Source: Rhizobium phaseoli (lineage in GTDB: Bacteria > Pseudomonadota > Alphaproteobacteria > Rhizobiales > Rhizobiaceae). From it: a stretch of 64,000 nt of DNA. The stretch covers positions 268,688-332,687 of the forward strand of contig NZ_ML133571.1 of the NCBI RefSeq assembly GCF_003985125.1, read 5' to 3'. Shown one piece after another: positions 44,268-53,512 of this stretch (position 1 is its first letter; every line of letters begins with the position of its first letter). A program made the position numbers and the translations under genes. A model generated the notes under the pieces. That model saw nothing but the letters and a program-made list of their open reading frames with translations. It ran no database searches and was not told where the DNA came from.

Positions 44268-44295
44268 ACGGCCGGCCCTTCGCCGGCCGTTTTTC
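44268..44295 (+). terminator. Rho-independent terminator of azoR
   Basis: ACGGCCGGC (44268-44276) pairs perfectly with GCCGGCCGT (44282-44290), followed by T residues. It separates azoR from the convergent TetR gene. Confidence 0.85.
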
Positions 44296-44869
44296 ATTTG
44301 TCGATAGCGGCGACAAAATCGCGAATCGTCTCGAGGATTTCGGCCGACAGCGCCTCATCGGAGGAAATCCTGGCAAGGCCGACGCCGCCGGCCATCATCG
44401 CGAAGGCCGTGATCGCCTTGCGTCGTCTTTCCCCTTCATCCGCTCCTGCGGCCTTGCTGGCCAATCCGGCGAAATTGCGCCTGAGTCCGTCCGTCGCGAT
44501 CGCTCGCGCCTTCTCGCCGCTGCGCGATATATCGGAGGTCAGCGCCGCAAAAGGGCAGCCCTCGCCGGGATTGTCGCGGTGATAGGTGCTGACATAACGC
44601 TCGGCGATATCGGCAGCCGTCATCTCCGTCGGGTTGATCCCCTCGGCCTCCAACTTGCGTCCCCATGAATCGAAAGCCGACTGGATCGCCTCGGCGACCA
44701 GATCGTCACGGGAGGCGAAGTGCTTGTAGAAGCCGCCGACGGTCAGCCCGGCCTCCTTCATCAGGTCGGCAACGCCGATACCGTCGAGTCCCGCTTCGCG
44801 CAGCCGCCTGGACGCGGTCTCCACGATCTTCTCATGCGTCTTCTGTTTTTCCAGCTGCGAACGCCCCAT
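44294..44869 (-). CDS. TetR-family repressor
   Basis: 191 aa. HTH: GIGVADLMKEAGLTVGGFYKHFASRDDLVAEAI. The C-terminal part (NPGEGCPFAALTSDISRSGEK) matches the TetR_C group found next to SDR or flavin reductase genes; the Cys-Pro may be redox active. It is divergent from the SDR at 44963 with a GGATTA/TAATCC palindrome between them. Confidence 0.9.
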   Translation of the reverse strand: MGRSQLEKQKTHEKIVETASRRLREAGLDGIGVADLMKEAGLTVGGFYKHFASRDDLVAEAIQSAFDSWGRKLEAEGINPTEMTAADIAERYVSTYHRDNPGEGCPFAALTSDISRSGEKARAIATDGLRRNFAGLASKAAGADEGERRRKAITAFAMMAGGVGLARISSDEALSAEILETIRDFVAAIDK

Positions 44870-44889
44870 CGGTGCCTCTTGACTTATGT

Positions 44890-44907
44890 GGATTACAATT
44901 ATAATCC
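44890..44907. promoter_or_regulatory. TetR operator candidate
   Basis: GGATTA (44890-44895), six bases, TAATCC (44902-44907). A further TAATCC word lies at about 44924-44929. It is in the 93-base divergent region between the TetR gene and the SDR it probably controls. Confidence 0.55.
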
Positions 44908-44962
44908 TTCTAGATAACGATCATAATCCATATCGTTGTCATTTCCAAGAGGAGCATGAATC

Positions 44963-45739
44963 ATGCGTCTAAGAAACAAGGTGGCCCTGATCACCGGCGG
45001 CAATAGCGGCATCGGTCTTGCGACCGCCAAGGCCTTCATCGATGAGGGCGCCAAGGTCGTGATCACCGGCCGCAATCCGGAAACGCTCGCTGCCGCCGAA
45101 AAGGTGCTCGGGGCTGGCGTCGTGGCGCTCAACCTCGACGTCACCGATGCAGCCGCCACCGAAAAGGCCTTTGCGGAAGCCGCCGCAAAGGTCGGCAGGT
45201 TCGACATCGTCTTCGCCAATGCCGGCATCGGCGGCGCGACACCGCTCGGTGACACCTCGTCGGAACAGTTCAATCGGATCATCAGCACCAATCTCACGGC
45301 GGTTTTCTTCACCGTGCAGGCGGCCCTGCCGCATCTCAACGACGGCGCCTCGGTCATCCTCAACGGTTCGGTGCATGCCGTGCTCGGCGCTCCGGGCTGG
45401 ACGGCCTATGCGGCGACCAAGGCCGCGGTCCGGGCGATGACGCGCAATATGGCCTCCGAGCTTGCGCCGCGCGGCATCCGCGTCAATCAGGTGACGCCTG
45501 GCGGCACGAAGACGCCGATCTGGTCGCCGATGGCCCAGACCGAAGACGCGATGTCGGCGCTCGAGGCCCGCATCGGCGGCATGAGCCCGCTCGGCCGCAT
45601 GAGCGAAGCCGACGAAATCGCCAAAGCCGCGCTCTATCTCGCCTCCGACGACGCATCCAATGTCACTGGCATCGAGATCACCGTCGATGGCGGCATGACG
45701 AGCGCACCGTCCGGCGCCAAGATCTTCCGCGCCGCCTAA
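44963..45739 (+). CDS. SDR-family oxidoreductase under TetR control
   Basis: 258 aa. Cofactor loop ITGGNSGIGLATA, NAGIGG, Ser in ILNGSVHAV and Y-x3-K in TAYAATKAAV; it ends VTGIEITVDGG. The ribosome site AAGAGGAG is good. Divergent TetR gene. It probably reduces a reactive carbonyl; the substrate is unknown. Confidence 0.9.
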   Translation: MRLRNKVALITGGNSGIGLATAKAFIDEGAKVVITGRNPETLAAAEKVLGAGVVALNLDVTDAAATEKAFAEAAAKVGRFDIVFANAGIGGATPLGDTSSEQFNRIISTNLTAVFFTVQAALPHLNDGASVILNGSVHAVLGAPGWTAYAATKAAVRAMTRNMASELAPRGIRVNQVTPGGTKTPIWSPMAQTEDAMSALEARIGGMSPLGRMSEADEIAKAALYLASDDASNVTGIEITVDGGMTSAPSGAKIFRAA

Positions 45740-45778
45740 TTCAGCGAGAGCCGGGCAAGTCGACCTTGCCGGCCTCGG

Positions 45779-46969
45779 TTAGCCATTCCTTACGCGGCGG
45801 ACCACGCGAAACAGCACGATTGCCAAATTGGCGATGGCAAGCAGCAGCAGCACGTAGAGCATGGCCTGGATGCCGGAGGAAACGATCAGGTTGCCGGCAA
45901 TCAGCGGAAAGCCGAAGACGCCGATGAAATAGGACAGCGAGAACAGGAGCAGCGATTGCGGCATAAGGCCCGCGGGCGCCTCGTTTGCCGCCAGGCCGTT
46001 GATGACGGAATAGGTCAGCCCATAACCCAGCCCCAGCATCGCCGCGGCGCCGAAATAGGCCAGCTGGCTCGAGGTCACCACCAGGAACAGCAGGATAGAG
46101 ACCAGCGTCAGGCTGGTCAGGACCAGAAGCGAATAGAACGGATCCTTCTTGACCACATATCCCGCCACGAACAGCCGGCTCAGGATGGCGGCGGACATGA
46201 AGCCGATGAAGAACAGCGAATAGTCGAAACCATGCGCCTTGGCGTAGCTGGTCTGAAAGCTGGACAGCCCGCCGAAAATCGCGCCGCCGATGCCGACCAT
46301 GGCGATGGAATAGATCGCCCGCGAACCGATCACCTGATGCGCTGCGGCAAAGGAGATCTTGTTGACATGCGGCAGAATTTTGCCGGCGCTGGTCAGCCTG
46401 ATATGCAGCAGGAAATAAAGCGCGCCGCCGGCGAGACTGGACAGAAACGCAAAGGCGAAGGCCGTCTCGATCGGCATGGACCAGCCGGTGGCGATGCGCC
46501 CGATGATCGGTCCGACGGCGATGCCCGACATCATCGATCCCGACAGCAGCGCAAAGAACCTGATCCGATGCTCCGGCTCGGTGATCGCGGCGACCAGGAT
46601 CGGACCGAGCGCGTAAAAGGTGCCCCAGCCGATGCCGAGAACGAAACCGACGGTCATCATGCTGAGCCCGGCTGCCGGGACCATGGCAAATCCCAGTCCG
46701 GAGGCCGCAAGAAAGAGCCCGGAAACCGCCACCGCCCGCGCAGAGCCGATGGCATCGGCGATGTGACCGGAGAGGATGACCAGAACGACGGTGCTGACGG
46801 TCGCGGCCGAGATGATCACGCCGGCAAGCGCCTCGTTGCCACCGCGCTGGCCGACCAACACCGGGATCAGAAAGGTTACGCCATAGGCGATCGAAAGAAG
46901 AAACCCGCCGATGCACAAAACGGCAAATTCGCCGCCATCAACCTTCGTTCGTAAAGCTATATCACTCAT
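45779..46969 (-). CDS. MFS transporter
   Basis: 396 aa with about twelve helices. The start at 46969 (MSDIALRTKVDGGEFA) has GTGGAGAC upstream. Between helices 2 and 3 GHIADAIGSARAVAVSG resembles motif A of the MFS; GVTFLIPVLVGQRGGNEA and GWGTFYALGPILVAA are typical of arabinose-efflux-type drug or sugar exporters. Substrate unknown. It converges with the SDR gene, 40 bases apart. Confidence 0.88.
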   Translation of the reverse strand: MSDIALRTKVDGGEFAVLCIGGFLLSIAYGVTFLIPVLVGQRGGNEALAGVIISAATVSTVVLVILSGHIADAIGSARAVAVSGLFLAASGLGFAMVPAAGLSMMTVGFVLGIGWGTFYALGPILVAAITEPEHRIRFFALLSGSMMSGIAVGPIIGRIATGWSMPIETAFAFAFLSSLAGGALYFLLHIRLTSAGKILPHVNKISFAAAHQVIGSRAIYSIAMVGIGGAIFGGLSSFQTSYAKAHGFDYSLFFIGFMSAAILSRLFVAGYVVKKDPFYSLLVLTSLTLVSILLFLVVTSSQLAYFGAAAMLGLGYGLTYSVINGLAANEAPAGLMPQSLLLFSLSYFIGVFGFPLIAGNLIVSSGIQAMLYVLLLLAIANLAIVLFRVVRRVRNG

Positions 46970-47155
46970 GTCTCCACGTCCCTCGCATGCGAAATGTCGA
47001 GGCAATGGAGATCACGTTTGCATTATGCCAACAAGCCGTTTTTATTGATACGATAAGATATTGAAAATACACACACATGAAGACATTTGTTTTGATTTAC
47101 TCAACACCCCAAACACCTGCACCGACCTATCGCACTGATCGGGAGATCAGCCGGC

Positions 47156-48427
47156 TTAACCGAGTTTCACCAGGCCGGAGCGGCCAACGACACAGTTGCG
47201 GCCGCCCTTCTTTGCCGCGTACAGGCGGCCATCGGCAGCCGACAGCACCGTGGTGAAACTGCTGCCGTCCTCCTCGGCCGTGGCCACGCCGATAGAGACG
47301 GTGACCGGACTGCCATCCGGCGTCTTGACGCTGGTCGCAATCGTCCAACGCAGACGCTCGGCAAGCAGCAGTCCTTCCTCATGGCTCGTGCCGGGGCAGA
47401 CGGCGACGAACTCTTCGCCACCGAAGCGGAAGATACGGTCGCTGGAACGCAGCGTCGTGCCGAGCCGGGCGGCGATCGACTTCAGCACCACGTCACCCTG
47501 GAGATGACCGTAACCATCATTGACGTCCTTGAAGTGATCGGCGTCGATAATGAGAACGGTCGCAGACAGCCCCTGCCGCAGCGCCTCGCGCAACATCAGC
47601 GGCGCCTCCAGTTCCATACGCGTGCGGTCATAGACGCCGGTCAGCATGTCGCGGCCGGTGCGCTCGAGAAGATCATTGTAGCGCTCGCGGAATGTCAGAT
47701 CGCCGAAGACGTCACTGATGGAGCGCGCGGCGGCGTCGGCGCCGAGGCGGCGGATCCGATATTCATAGATCGCAAACATTGCCCCATAGAGGCAGACGGA
47801 AAGCATCTTCGCCTTCCAGCCACCCCAGAATACGGCGATCGGCACATCGAGGAAATAATGCAGCGCGGCGAAGAAGCCGACCTGGTCGAAGGTCAGCAGC
47901 ACGAAGCCGGAGATCATGAAACGCAGCACGACGCGCCTGCGGAAGAAATCGCCGAGTTTTTCGTATAGCAGGATGATGCCGAGCGAATCGACATAGAGCA
48001 GCGCCGTGCCCCAGATCATCAGCCAGCCCATCTCCTTCAGAAAATCGACGTCGGGCGTATGGTTTGAAGACAGTTGCAGCGGTTGGTGCATTTGCAGCAC
48101 CCAGGCAATGCCGACGGTCAGAAGGTTGCCGAGGAACAGGCCGTAGATCGGCTGGCGCACCGTCGCGGCATCCTCCCACAGGTACAGCATCAGGATCATC
48201 ATCAGCTTGCCGGAGAAGAAGACGGATGAACCCGGCGACACATCCCCGAACGGCAGCGAGACGTAAAAGACCGCCGCCAGATAGGTCTCCATGAAATGCA
48301 TGACGCCGAGCGCCGTCAGGAAGACCCCGAGACCGAGCCGACGGCGGAAGTGCAGAAGCGTCACCATCAGCACGAAATAGGCAATGGCTTCAACGACGAA
48401 GAGAACGAGGTTGAGAGCCTCCATCAC
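47156..48427 (-). CDS. Membrane diguanylate cyclase
   Basis: 423 aa. Six or so membrane helices in residues 1-215, then a GGDEF domain with the active RFGGEEF motif. The product-inhibition I-site RSSD lies exactly five residues before GGEEF, so feedback by c-di-GMP is expected. TVSIGVATAEEDG is the domain end. It makes c-di-GMP from GTP at the inner membrane; the membrane part is probably a sensor for an unknown signal. Confidence 0.93.
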   Translation of the reverse strand: MMEALNLVLFVVEAIAYFVLMVTLLHFRRRLGLGVFLTALGVMHFMETYLAAVFYVSLPFGDVSPGSSVFFSGKLMMILMLYLWEDAATVRQPIYGLFLGNLLTVGIAWVLQMHQPLQLSSNHTPDVDFLKEMGWLMIWGTALLYVDSLGIILLYEKLGDFFRRRVVLRFMISGFVLLTFDQVGFFAALHYFLDVPIAVFWGGWKAKMLSVCLYGAMFAIYEYRIRRLGADAAARSISDVFGDLTFRERYNDLLERTGRDMLTGVYDRTRMELEAPLMLREALRQGLSATVLIIDADHFKDVNDGYGHLQGDVVLKSIAARLGTTLRSSDRIFRFGGEEFVAVCPGTSHEEGLLLAERLRWTIATSVKTPDGSPVTVSIGVATAEEDGSSFTTVLSAADGRLYAAKKGGRNCVVGRSGLVKLG

Positions 48428-48662
48428 GACACCTCGGCTGCAGGCCGGCGCCGCGCGGAAGCGGCGATCGCGGCTGCGGATCTTTTGGTCGATCGTCCGA
48501 AAAAGTCAAACACGAGGGCGTCCTGCAAATCCTGCAGGCCATAGCTTTCACCGCAATCCTTTAAGATTGCGTGAGCCCATCCTCATATTTGGGACGCTCA
48601 AGTCATACGCTTGAAAAGCAAGGGATTTCTGTCCAGCGCCCTGGGTCGGAACGATCGCGGCC

Positions 48663-48986
48663 TCAGACCTGGCGAAGCTTCTCGCCGTCGCCGAAGAGCG
48701 ACGGGCCATGCTGGTCGATGATCTGGTGCGCCTTGCGCACTGTGCACTCGATCGCGTCGTCGGAGGACGAGAAAAGATCGGCGCGGATGAAATTGCGCAC
48801 CAGCACCTCGTCGCCGACCTTCTTTTCGATACGGCCGGCCAGACGGTATTGGCTGCCTTCCTTGCGCGGCTCCGCATAGATCGTGCAATCGCCGTAAAGC
48901 TGCGGCTCGCCGGAAGGGCCTGCCACCTCCGAAGCGGGCTTGCCGCCGGAGAACATCGAAAAGAGATTTGAAAGGAACGAAGCCAT
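48663..48986 (-). CDS. HlyU-family small protein
   Basis: 107 aa. LYGDCTIYAEPRKEGSQYRL, then AGRIEKKVGDEVLVRNFIRAD and KAHQIIDQHGPSLFGDG match the HlyU family pattern (YxGf...G.I.K...FiRAD...A...KA.qiIDq.G..lF). HlyU of Vibrio regulates haemolysin; rhizobial members are unstudied. No DNA-binding motif is obvious in it. Upstream of ilvA's end by 38 bases on the same strand, so it may be co-transcribed with it. Confidence 0.75.
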   Translation of the reverse strand: MASFLSNLFSMFSGGKPASEVAGPSGEPQLYGDCTIYAEPRKEGSQYRLAGRIEKKVGDEVLVRNFIRADLFSSSDDAIECTVRKAHQIIDQHGPSLFGDGEKLRQV

Positions 48987-49023
48987 GATCCGTCTCTAAC
49001 ACGCCGCCATCGCGCTCGCCAAG

Positions 49024-50274
49024 TCAAATGATCAGGCTGGCGAGGATCTCGTTTTCGGTAATATCCTCGTAACCCATGCCGGCGGCTTCGAAATTTGCGA
49101 TCAGCCGGGCGAAATTCTCCGGCGCCTTGGTTTCGATGCCGATCAGGATCGAGCCAAAATTGCGCGCCGATTTCTTCAGATATTCGAAGCGGGCAATATC
49201 GTCGTCGGGACCGAGCAGATTGAGGAAATCCCTGAGCGCGCCGGGGCGCTGGGCAAGCCTGAGGATGAAGTATTTCTTCAGCCCTGCGTAACGCATGGCT
49301 CTTTCCTTTACGTCAGGCAGGCGCTCGAAATCGAAATTGCCGCCGGAGACGACGGCAACGATGGTTTTGCCGCGGATCGCCTGGGCATCCATCGCGGCGA
49401 TCGCCGTCAGCGACAGGGCGCCGGCCGGCTCCAGCACGACGCCCTCGACATTCAGCATCTCCTGAATGGTGACGCAGATGGCGTTCTCGGGCATCAGCTG
49501 CACTTGGCTTGCCGGGAAATCGCGCAGAGCGGCGAAATTCAGGTCGCCAATGCGGGCGACGGCTGCGCCGTCGACGAAGTTGTCGACCTTGGCAAGCGTC
49601 GTCACCTGGCCCGCCTCGATGCTGCGTCTGAGACTCGGCGCACCGGCGGGCTCGGCAAAGACAAAGGCCGATTTCGGCACGATGCCGTCGAGATAACCGG
49701 TAATGCCTGCGGCAAGTCCGCCGCCGCCGACCGGCAGCACGACCATGTCAGGCACCGTTCCCTCAGGCAGCTGCTGCATGATTTCGGCAGCAACGGTCGC
49801 CTGCCCTTCGATGATATCGGCGTGGTCGAAGGGCGGCACCATGACGCCGCCGATCGCCTCGACATGATCACGCGCGGCCTGGTAGCACTGGTCGAAGAAA
49901 TCGCCGATCAGCCGGATGGTGATGAATTCGGCGCCGAACATGCGGGTCTTGTCGATCTTCTGCTGTGGTGTCGTCACCGGCATGAAGACGACCCCCGGCA
50001 CGCCGAAATGGCGGCAGACATAGGCGAAGCCCTGGGCATGATTGCCGGCCGAAGCGCAGACGAAGGTCTTGCCGGCCGCCCCCTGCCCGATCGCCTTGCG
50101 GAAGAAATTGAAGGCTCCGCGGATCTTGTAGGAGCGCACCGGCGACAGATCCTCGCGCTTCAGCCAGATATCGGCGCCGTAGCGGGCGGAAAGATGATCG
50201 TTGAGCTGCAGTGGCGTTGCCGGAAACAGGCTGCGCATTGCCTCCTCGGCGCTTTCGACTTCAAGTCTCGTCAC
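49024..50274 (-). CDS. ilvA: Threonine ammonia-lyase (biosynthetic-like, short form with ACT-like end)
   Basis: 416 aa. The PLP lysine is in SYKIRGAFNF; SAGNHAQGFAYVCR and the glycine loop LPVGGGGLAAGITGYL are intact. The C-terminal part (KYFILRLAQRPGALRDFLNL) is one ACT-like regulatory domain, in place of the two of E. coli IlvA. It converts threonine to 2-oxobutanoate for isoleucine synthesis. A catabolic role is possible but less likely with the ACT domain. Confidence 0.92.
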   Translation of the reverse strand: MTRLEVESAEEAMRSLFPATPLQLNDHLSARYGADIWLKREDLSPVRSYKIRGAFNFFRKAIGQGAAGKTFVCASAGNHAQGFAYVCRHFGVPGVVFMPVTTPQQKIDKTRMFGAEFITIRLIGDFFDQCYQAARDHVEAIGGVMVPPFDHADIIEGQATVAAEIMQQLPEGTVPDMVVLPVGGGGLAAGITGYLDGIVPKSAFVFAEPAGAPSLRRSIEAGQVTTLAKVDNFVDGAAVARIGDLNFAALRDFPASQVQLMPENAICVTIQEMLNVEGVVLEPAGALSLTAIAAMDAQAIRGKTIVAVVSGGNFDFERLPDVKERAMRYAGLKKYFILRLAQRPGALRDFLNLLGPDDDIARFEYLKKSARNFGSILIGIETKAPENFARLIANFEAAGMGYEDITENEILASLII

Positions 50275-50489
50275 GGGCGTGGTCCATTCCTAGAGAGTAG
50301 CCGCCGCTATGGCACAGGCCGGCCGGCAAAAGAAAGGCCGCTCCGGCCATTTCCGGTTCGCTGACCGAGCCGCTCATATCCTGATGCCGGCTCCAGCCTC
50401 GGGAAGCCTTTCTTAAGCCAACCGCAAAATCGGCGGCAGATGAACCGATTTTAACTGTCAATGCAAAGGCCTGCCACTTATATGGAGCG

Positions 50490-50864
50490 ATGATGATCTT
50501 CAAATTCGCAAAACCGCTGGCCTGGCTGCTGCTCGCCTTGATCCTCTTTGTCACGGTTTCGCCGATCGGGCTGAGACCACATACGGTCACGACCGTCGAT
50601 ACGGATCGTGGCGGCGCCTATGTTCTCCTCGGCCTCGCCTTCGCCCTCGCCTATCCCAGACAGTGGAAACTGGTGGCCGCGCTGCTGATAACAGGGGCGG
50701 TCGCCATCGAATATCTGCAATACTTCGCGCCGACCCGCCACCCCCGCCTGCATGATGCCGGCGTCAAGGCGATGGGGGCCGCGCTCGGCCTGCTGGCCGG
50801 CTGGGTGATCAACAGATGGCGCGAAACCAGGGCGCCGAACACCCTTCCCGTCGCGGAACGCTGA
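50490..50864 (+). CDS. VanZ-like membrane protein
   Basis: 124 aa with four helices: KPLAWLLLALILFVTVSPIG, GAYVLLGLAFALAYP, LVAALLITGAVAIEYLQYF, and the last from DAGVKAMGAALGLLAGWVI. E-x3-Q in AIEYLQYFAPTRH and HDAGVKAMGA match the VanZ family pattern. Function unclear in non-vancomycin contexts. Confidence 0.8.
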   Translation: MMIFKFAKPLAWLLLALILFVTVSPIGLRPHTVTTVDTDRGGAYVLLGLAFALAYPRQWKLVAALLITGAVAIEYLQYFAPTRHPRLHDAGVKAMGAALGLLAGWVINRWRETRAPNTLPVAER

Positions 50865-50874
50865 TTATTCCTAC

Positions 50875-51006
50875 TTAGAAATCGCGCAGTTGTATCGCCC
50901 AGAAAAACAGTGGGACCGCTGCGATCACGGTTCCCAGAACAAGTGCGACACTGGTTTTGAAGACCCGAATGCGCCGGGCCCTTACCCCACTCCAATCGTA
51001 AACCAT
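50875..51006 (-). CDS. 43-aa single-span membrane protein
   Basis: It begins MVYDWSGVRARRIRVFKTSV and goes on into one helix (ALVLGTVIAAVPLFFWAI), ending QLRDF. GGGAG lies seven bases upstream. Similar short proteins (MVYDW...RRxR then a helix) are frequent in Rhizobium. Convergent with the VanZ-like gene. It is the last core-type gene before the island. Confidence 0.6.
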   Translation of the reverse strand: MVYDWSGVRARRIRVFKTSVALVLGTVIAAVPLFFWAIQLRDF

Positions 51007-51575
51007 CGTCTTACTCCCACAAGACAACACTTACTTACCCCGCCGCGGCGCAATCCTTGCATTGAAAACGCCATTGTCAAGCAATAACGCGCGTTTTCAC
51101 GCAATATACAGCGTATTCAAACAGGATTATGAACGTGGTGCAGCGAACGGGAGAAAGTTCGAACCATTTATGGGAGGCGATCCTTGAAATGACGACGTGG
51201 GTGCACGTCCTAACACACACGAGCCTACGCTAGGATCACTCTGCATTGAAGACCTTGGTGTCAGAACACGGATCGCGCTGCGTTGTCGCGATCCGTGTCA
51301 ACATTAGGCGCACCGTCCTTCCACCCGTGTCTCTCCTAGCGCTCACTTGAAGTCCTGCCTCGACACGCTCGGCCTGTTGTTCTGGCTTAGCATTGACCAA
51401 TGCTCACCCGCCCCCCCCCCGGACAGACGGATTCGAATCAAATACGATCCGATCAGTTGCCCGCTTGCGTCAGGTAGTGGGAAGAGATGTTCAATCCCGA
51501 TGGCCGAGATTGCGCGCGCCGGTATCCGCTAGCGGCGGCACGCCGGTGCTCGACTAGGATTCAAGAGGGTGTCCC
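51007..51575. other. Gene-free boundary of the accessory island
   Basis: No frame here has both a ribosome site and coding character. It contains a run of ten C (51411-51420) and A/T-rich patches. The change in character from the genes before 51006 marks this as the left border of the island. No attachment repeat could be identified by eye. Confidence 0.5.
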
Positions 51576-53111
51576 GTGACAGACAAACCATCGCAAGACC
51601 GCCACTTTCAACGCCGGCAGAAGGCCGCAATTGCCGGATTGCATTTGCCGACCGCCGAGGAACTGCTTCGTGGCATGGCGTTCTTCCGCGAGGACTTGGC
51701 CGAAGACATCCGCGAATACGCCGGTCGGTTCTCGGGTCGAGTCAAAAAGCGCAAACGGACTGGTCTCGAACTCCTCGCGACCACCCTGGACGAGCTTGTA
51801 GTGGAACCGAGTGAGGACGGTGTCCTTGCAGTGGAGGCTGCTCTTGATCTCATCGATGATGCCCAAGGTTTGCCAGCCGCTGAGTGCCGCCTGCGGTGCA
51901 GAATCTATCGAGCCTTCTTTGGGGACGGCCAGGCAACGGCGATAATCGCAGGAGAAATCGCCCATCTCGCATCTGGGGATCTATCGCCTGCGGAGTGCCG
52001 CGCCCTACTTTGGCGTTCGCTTGGTTGGGCAGCGCAATCCCGCATACTCGACTGGCGCCGACGGGCAGGCGTCTCTGTTCAGAGGTCCGCTGAGTGGTTT
52101 GAGCCGGAAGTCCGCACCTACGAAGCGCACTTTAGGAATGTGATCACGTCATCAATGGATGCCGAGGCGGAATCGAAGGACACATCCTCCGTTGGCCTTG
52201 CGGCAACAACTTGGGAAGAAGAGCCGTCAGAACACGAAGAAAGTGGGACGCACGGAGTGATTGTGATCAGCGGCATTGGTAATGACACAACGCCTGAAGG
52301 GAAGCGAGTGGCGAAGGAATTCGAGAAGTTCAAGCAGCGGCCATTAAAACTGCCCGGCATGCCCGAACTAACGGCTGTTCGCGAGCGATTGATCGCGGAG
52401 TTTCCATATGCGGTTACTATTGTTGACAGCGCGCTCGAAGGACTTGGAGACCGGCCAAATGTCTACCTAAGACCAATAATCCTGCTTGGAGCACCCGGAA
52501 GTGGCAAGACGCGGTTCGCCCGGCGACTGACGGAGGAACTCGGGGCGCCCTACGAGCTCATTTCTTGTGGAGGCTTGAGCGATAGCGCAGTCGGCGGAAC
52601 CGCCCGGAGATGGACATCGGGCGAACCTAGCCTCGCGATCATGGCCGTGCGCCGACACCGATGCGCCGGACCAGTCGTTATTCTTGACGAGATCGAGAAG
52701 ATCGGCACCAGCCGCCACAATGGCAACGTGCACGACGTCTTGATCGGCCTGTTCGAACAGGAGACATCGCGCCGCTGGCATGATCCCTACCTTCAAGCCC
52801 ACTGCGATCTGTCGCATGTCTCGTGGCTAATGACCGCGAACTCGCTCGAGCCGATCCCGGCGGCCTTGCGCGACAGGTGCCGAATCCTTCGCTTTCCCGA
52901 CCCGGGAGCCGATCAATTGCCGCTGCTCGCCCCGCGGATCCTGGAGCGGCTGTACATCGAGGCGGGTTACGATCCGCGCTGGGCCACGCCGCTTGAAGGA
53001 TTCGAACTGGATGCCTTGGCTAGCGTCTGGACGGGTGGCTCGATCCGGCCGTTGGAACGGCTGGTAGATGGACTGCGGAAAGCGCGCGAGTCTGGTAGGC
53101 GACGACAATGA
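51576..53111 (+). CDS. AAA+ ATPase, Lon-like, with unknown N-terminal region
   Basis: 511 aa from GTG 51576 (AGAGGG upstream). Residues 1-280 are helical and charged with an acidic linker (EEEPSEHEESGTHG near 220). The AAA+ domain has Walker A GAPGSGKT (305-312) and Walker B VVILDEIEK (Asp371-Glu372), then a sensor-like LMTANSLEPIPAALRDRCR. The core most resembles Lon ATPase modules, but no Ser-Lys protease domain follows. It may remodel or load a partner. A small gene overlaps its stop. The role in the island is unknown. Confidence 0.8.
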   Translation: MTDKPSQDRHFQRRQKAAIAGLHLPTAEELLRGMAFFREDLAEDIREYAGRFSGRVKKRKRTGLELLATTLDELVVEPSEDGVLAVEAALDLIDDAQGLPAAECRLRCRIYRAFFGDGQATAIIAGEIAHLASGDLSPAECRALLWRSLGWAAQSRILDWRRRAGVSVQRSAEWFEPEVRTYEAHFRNVITSSMDAEAESKDTSSVGLAATTWEEEPSEHEESGTHGVIVISGIGNDTTPEGKRVAKEFEKFKQRPLKLPGMPELTAVRERLIAEFPYAVTIVDSALEGLGDRPNVYLRPIILLGAPGSGKTRFARRLTEELGAPYELISCGGLSDSAVGGTARRWTSGEPSLAIMAVRRHRCAGPVVILDEIEKIGTSRHNGNVHDVLIGLFEQETSRRWHDPYLQAHCDLSHVSWLMTANSLEPIPAALRDRCRILRFPDPGADQLPLLAPRILERLYIEAGYDPRWATPLEGFELDALASVWTGGSIRPLERLVDGLRKARESGRRRQ

Positions 53112-53440
53112 GTACGGAGAGCCGTATGGATCTAACAGCCATAGGACCGCCCGTATTATGGGGGAAGTCAACCCAAGCAGGCCAACCTCTTCGCGTAATG
53201 GGATGTCCTCTATGGCGACTGTTTGAAGAGGTACCTGGCATGCCGCAAGGTGGAAAGAGCGATGAGGGCAAAACTGGCGACACTACCCGGATCAGAGAAC
53301 CGGAGGGAGGAACGGAGACGTTTGGCGAAGCGCTGTCAAAGGCAGGGTTCGTACCGGCCAACGCTGGGCGCAAGATTGTGTCACAGGGGAAGCGCAGGAA
53401 AAGTCTGAAGAAGAGGTCGTCCACCGACCCTAACACTTAG
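53108..53440 (+). CDS. Small hypothetical protein coupled to the AAA+ ATPase
   Basis: 110 aa. It overlaps the ATPase stop by four bases (ATGA). Charged, Gly/Lys/Arg-rich, no predicted membrane segment; the C-terminus is strongly basic (GRKIVSQGKRRKSLKKRSS). Probably disordered and nucleic-acid- or partner-binding. A hairpin with a 13-bp stem begins 20 bases after its stop. I know no family. Confidence 0.45.
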   Translation: MSTESRMDLTAIGPPVLWGKSTQAGQPLRVMGCPLWRLFEEVPGMPQGGKSDEGKTGDTTRIREPEGGTETFGEALSKAGFVPANAGRKIVSQGKRRKSLKKRSSTDPNT

Positions 53441-53459
53441 GTTCTGAAAACCTGCGCCG

Positions 53460-53512
53460 CGCCGGGGAGTGACTACGACCGGGCTACGCCCACCCTCGGT
53501 CACACCCCGGCG
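53460..53512. repeat. Long hairpin downstream of the AAA+ operon
   Basis: CGCCGGGG (53460-53467) with CCCCGGCG (53505-53512), one A-A mismatch, then GTGAC/GTCAC. It has no T tract. It may end the operon's transcript or mark an old element. The rest of 53441-54025 shows no convincing gene; a 138-codon minus-strand frame at 53578-53994 lacks coding features. Confidence 0.55.

Noticed and set aside
45956..46954. 332-codon plus-strand frame opposite the MFS gene
   Set aside because: Antisense shadow of a membrane protein; strongly polar, repeat-like composition and no motif.
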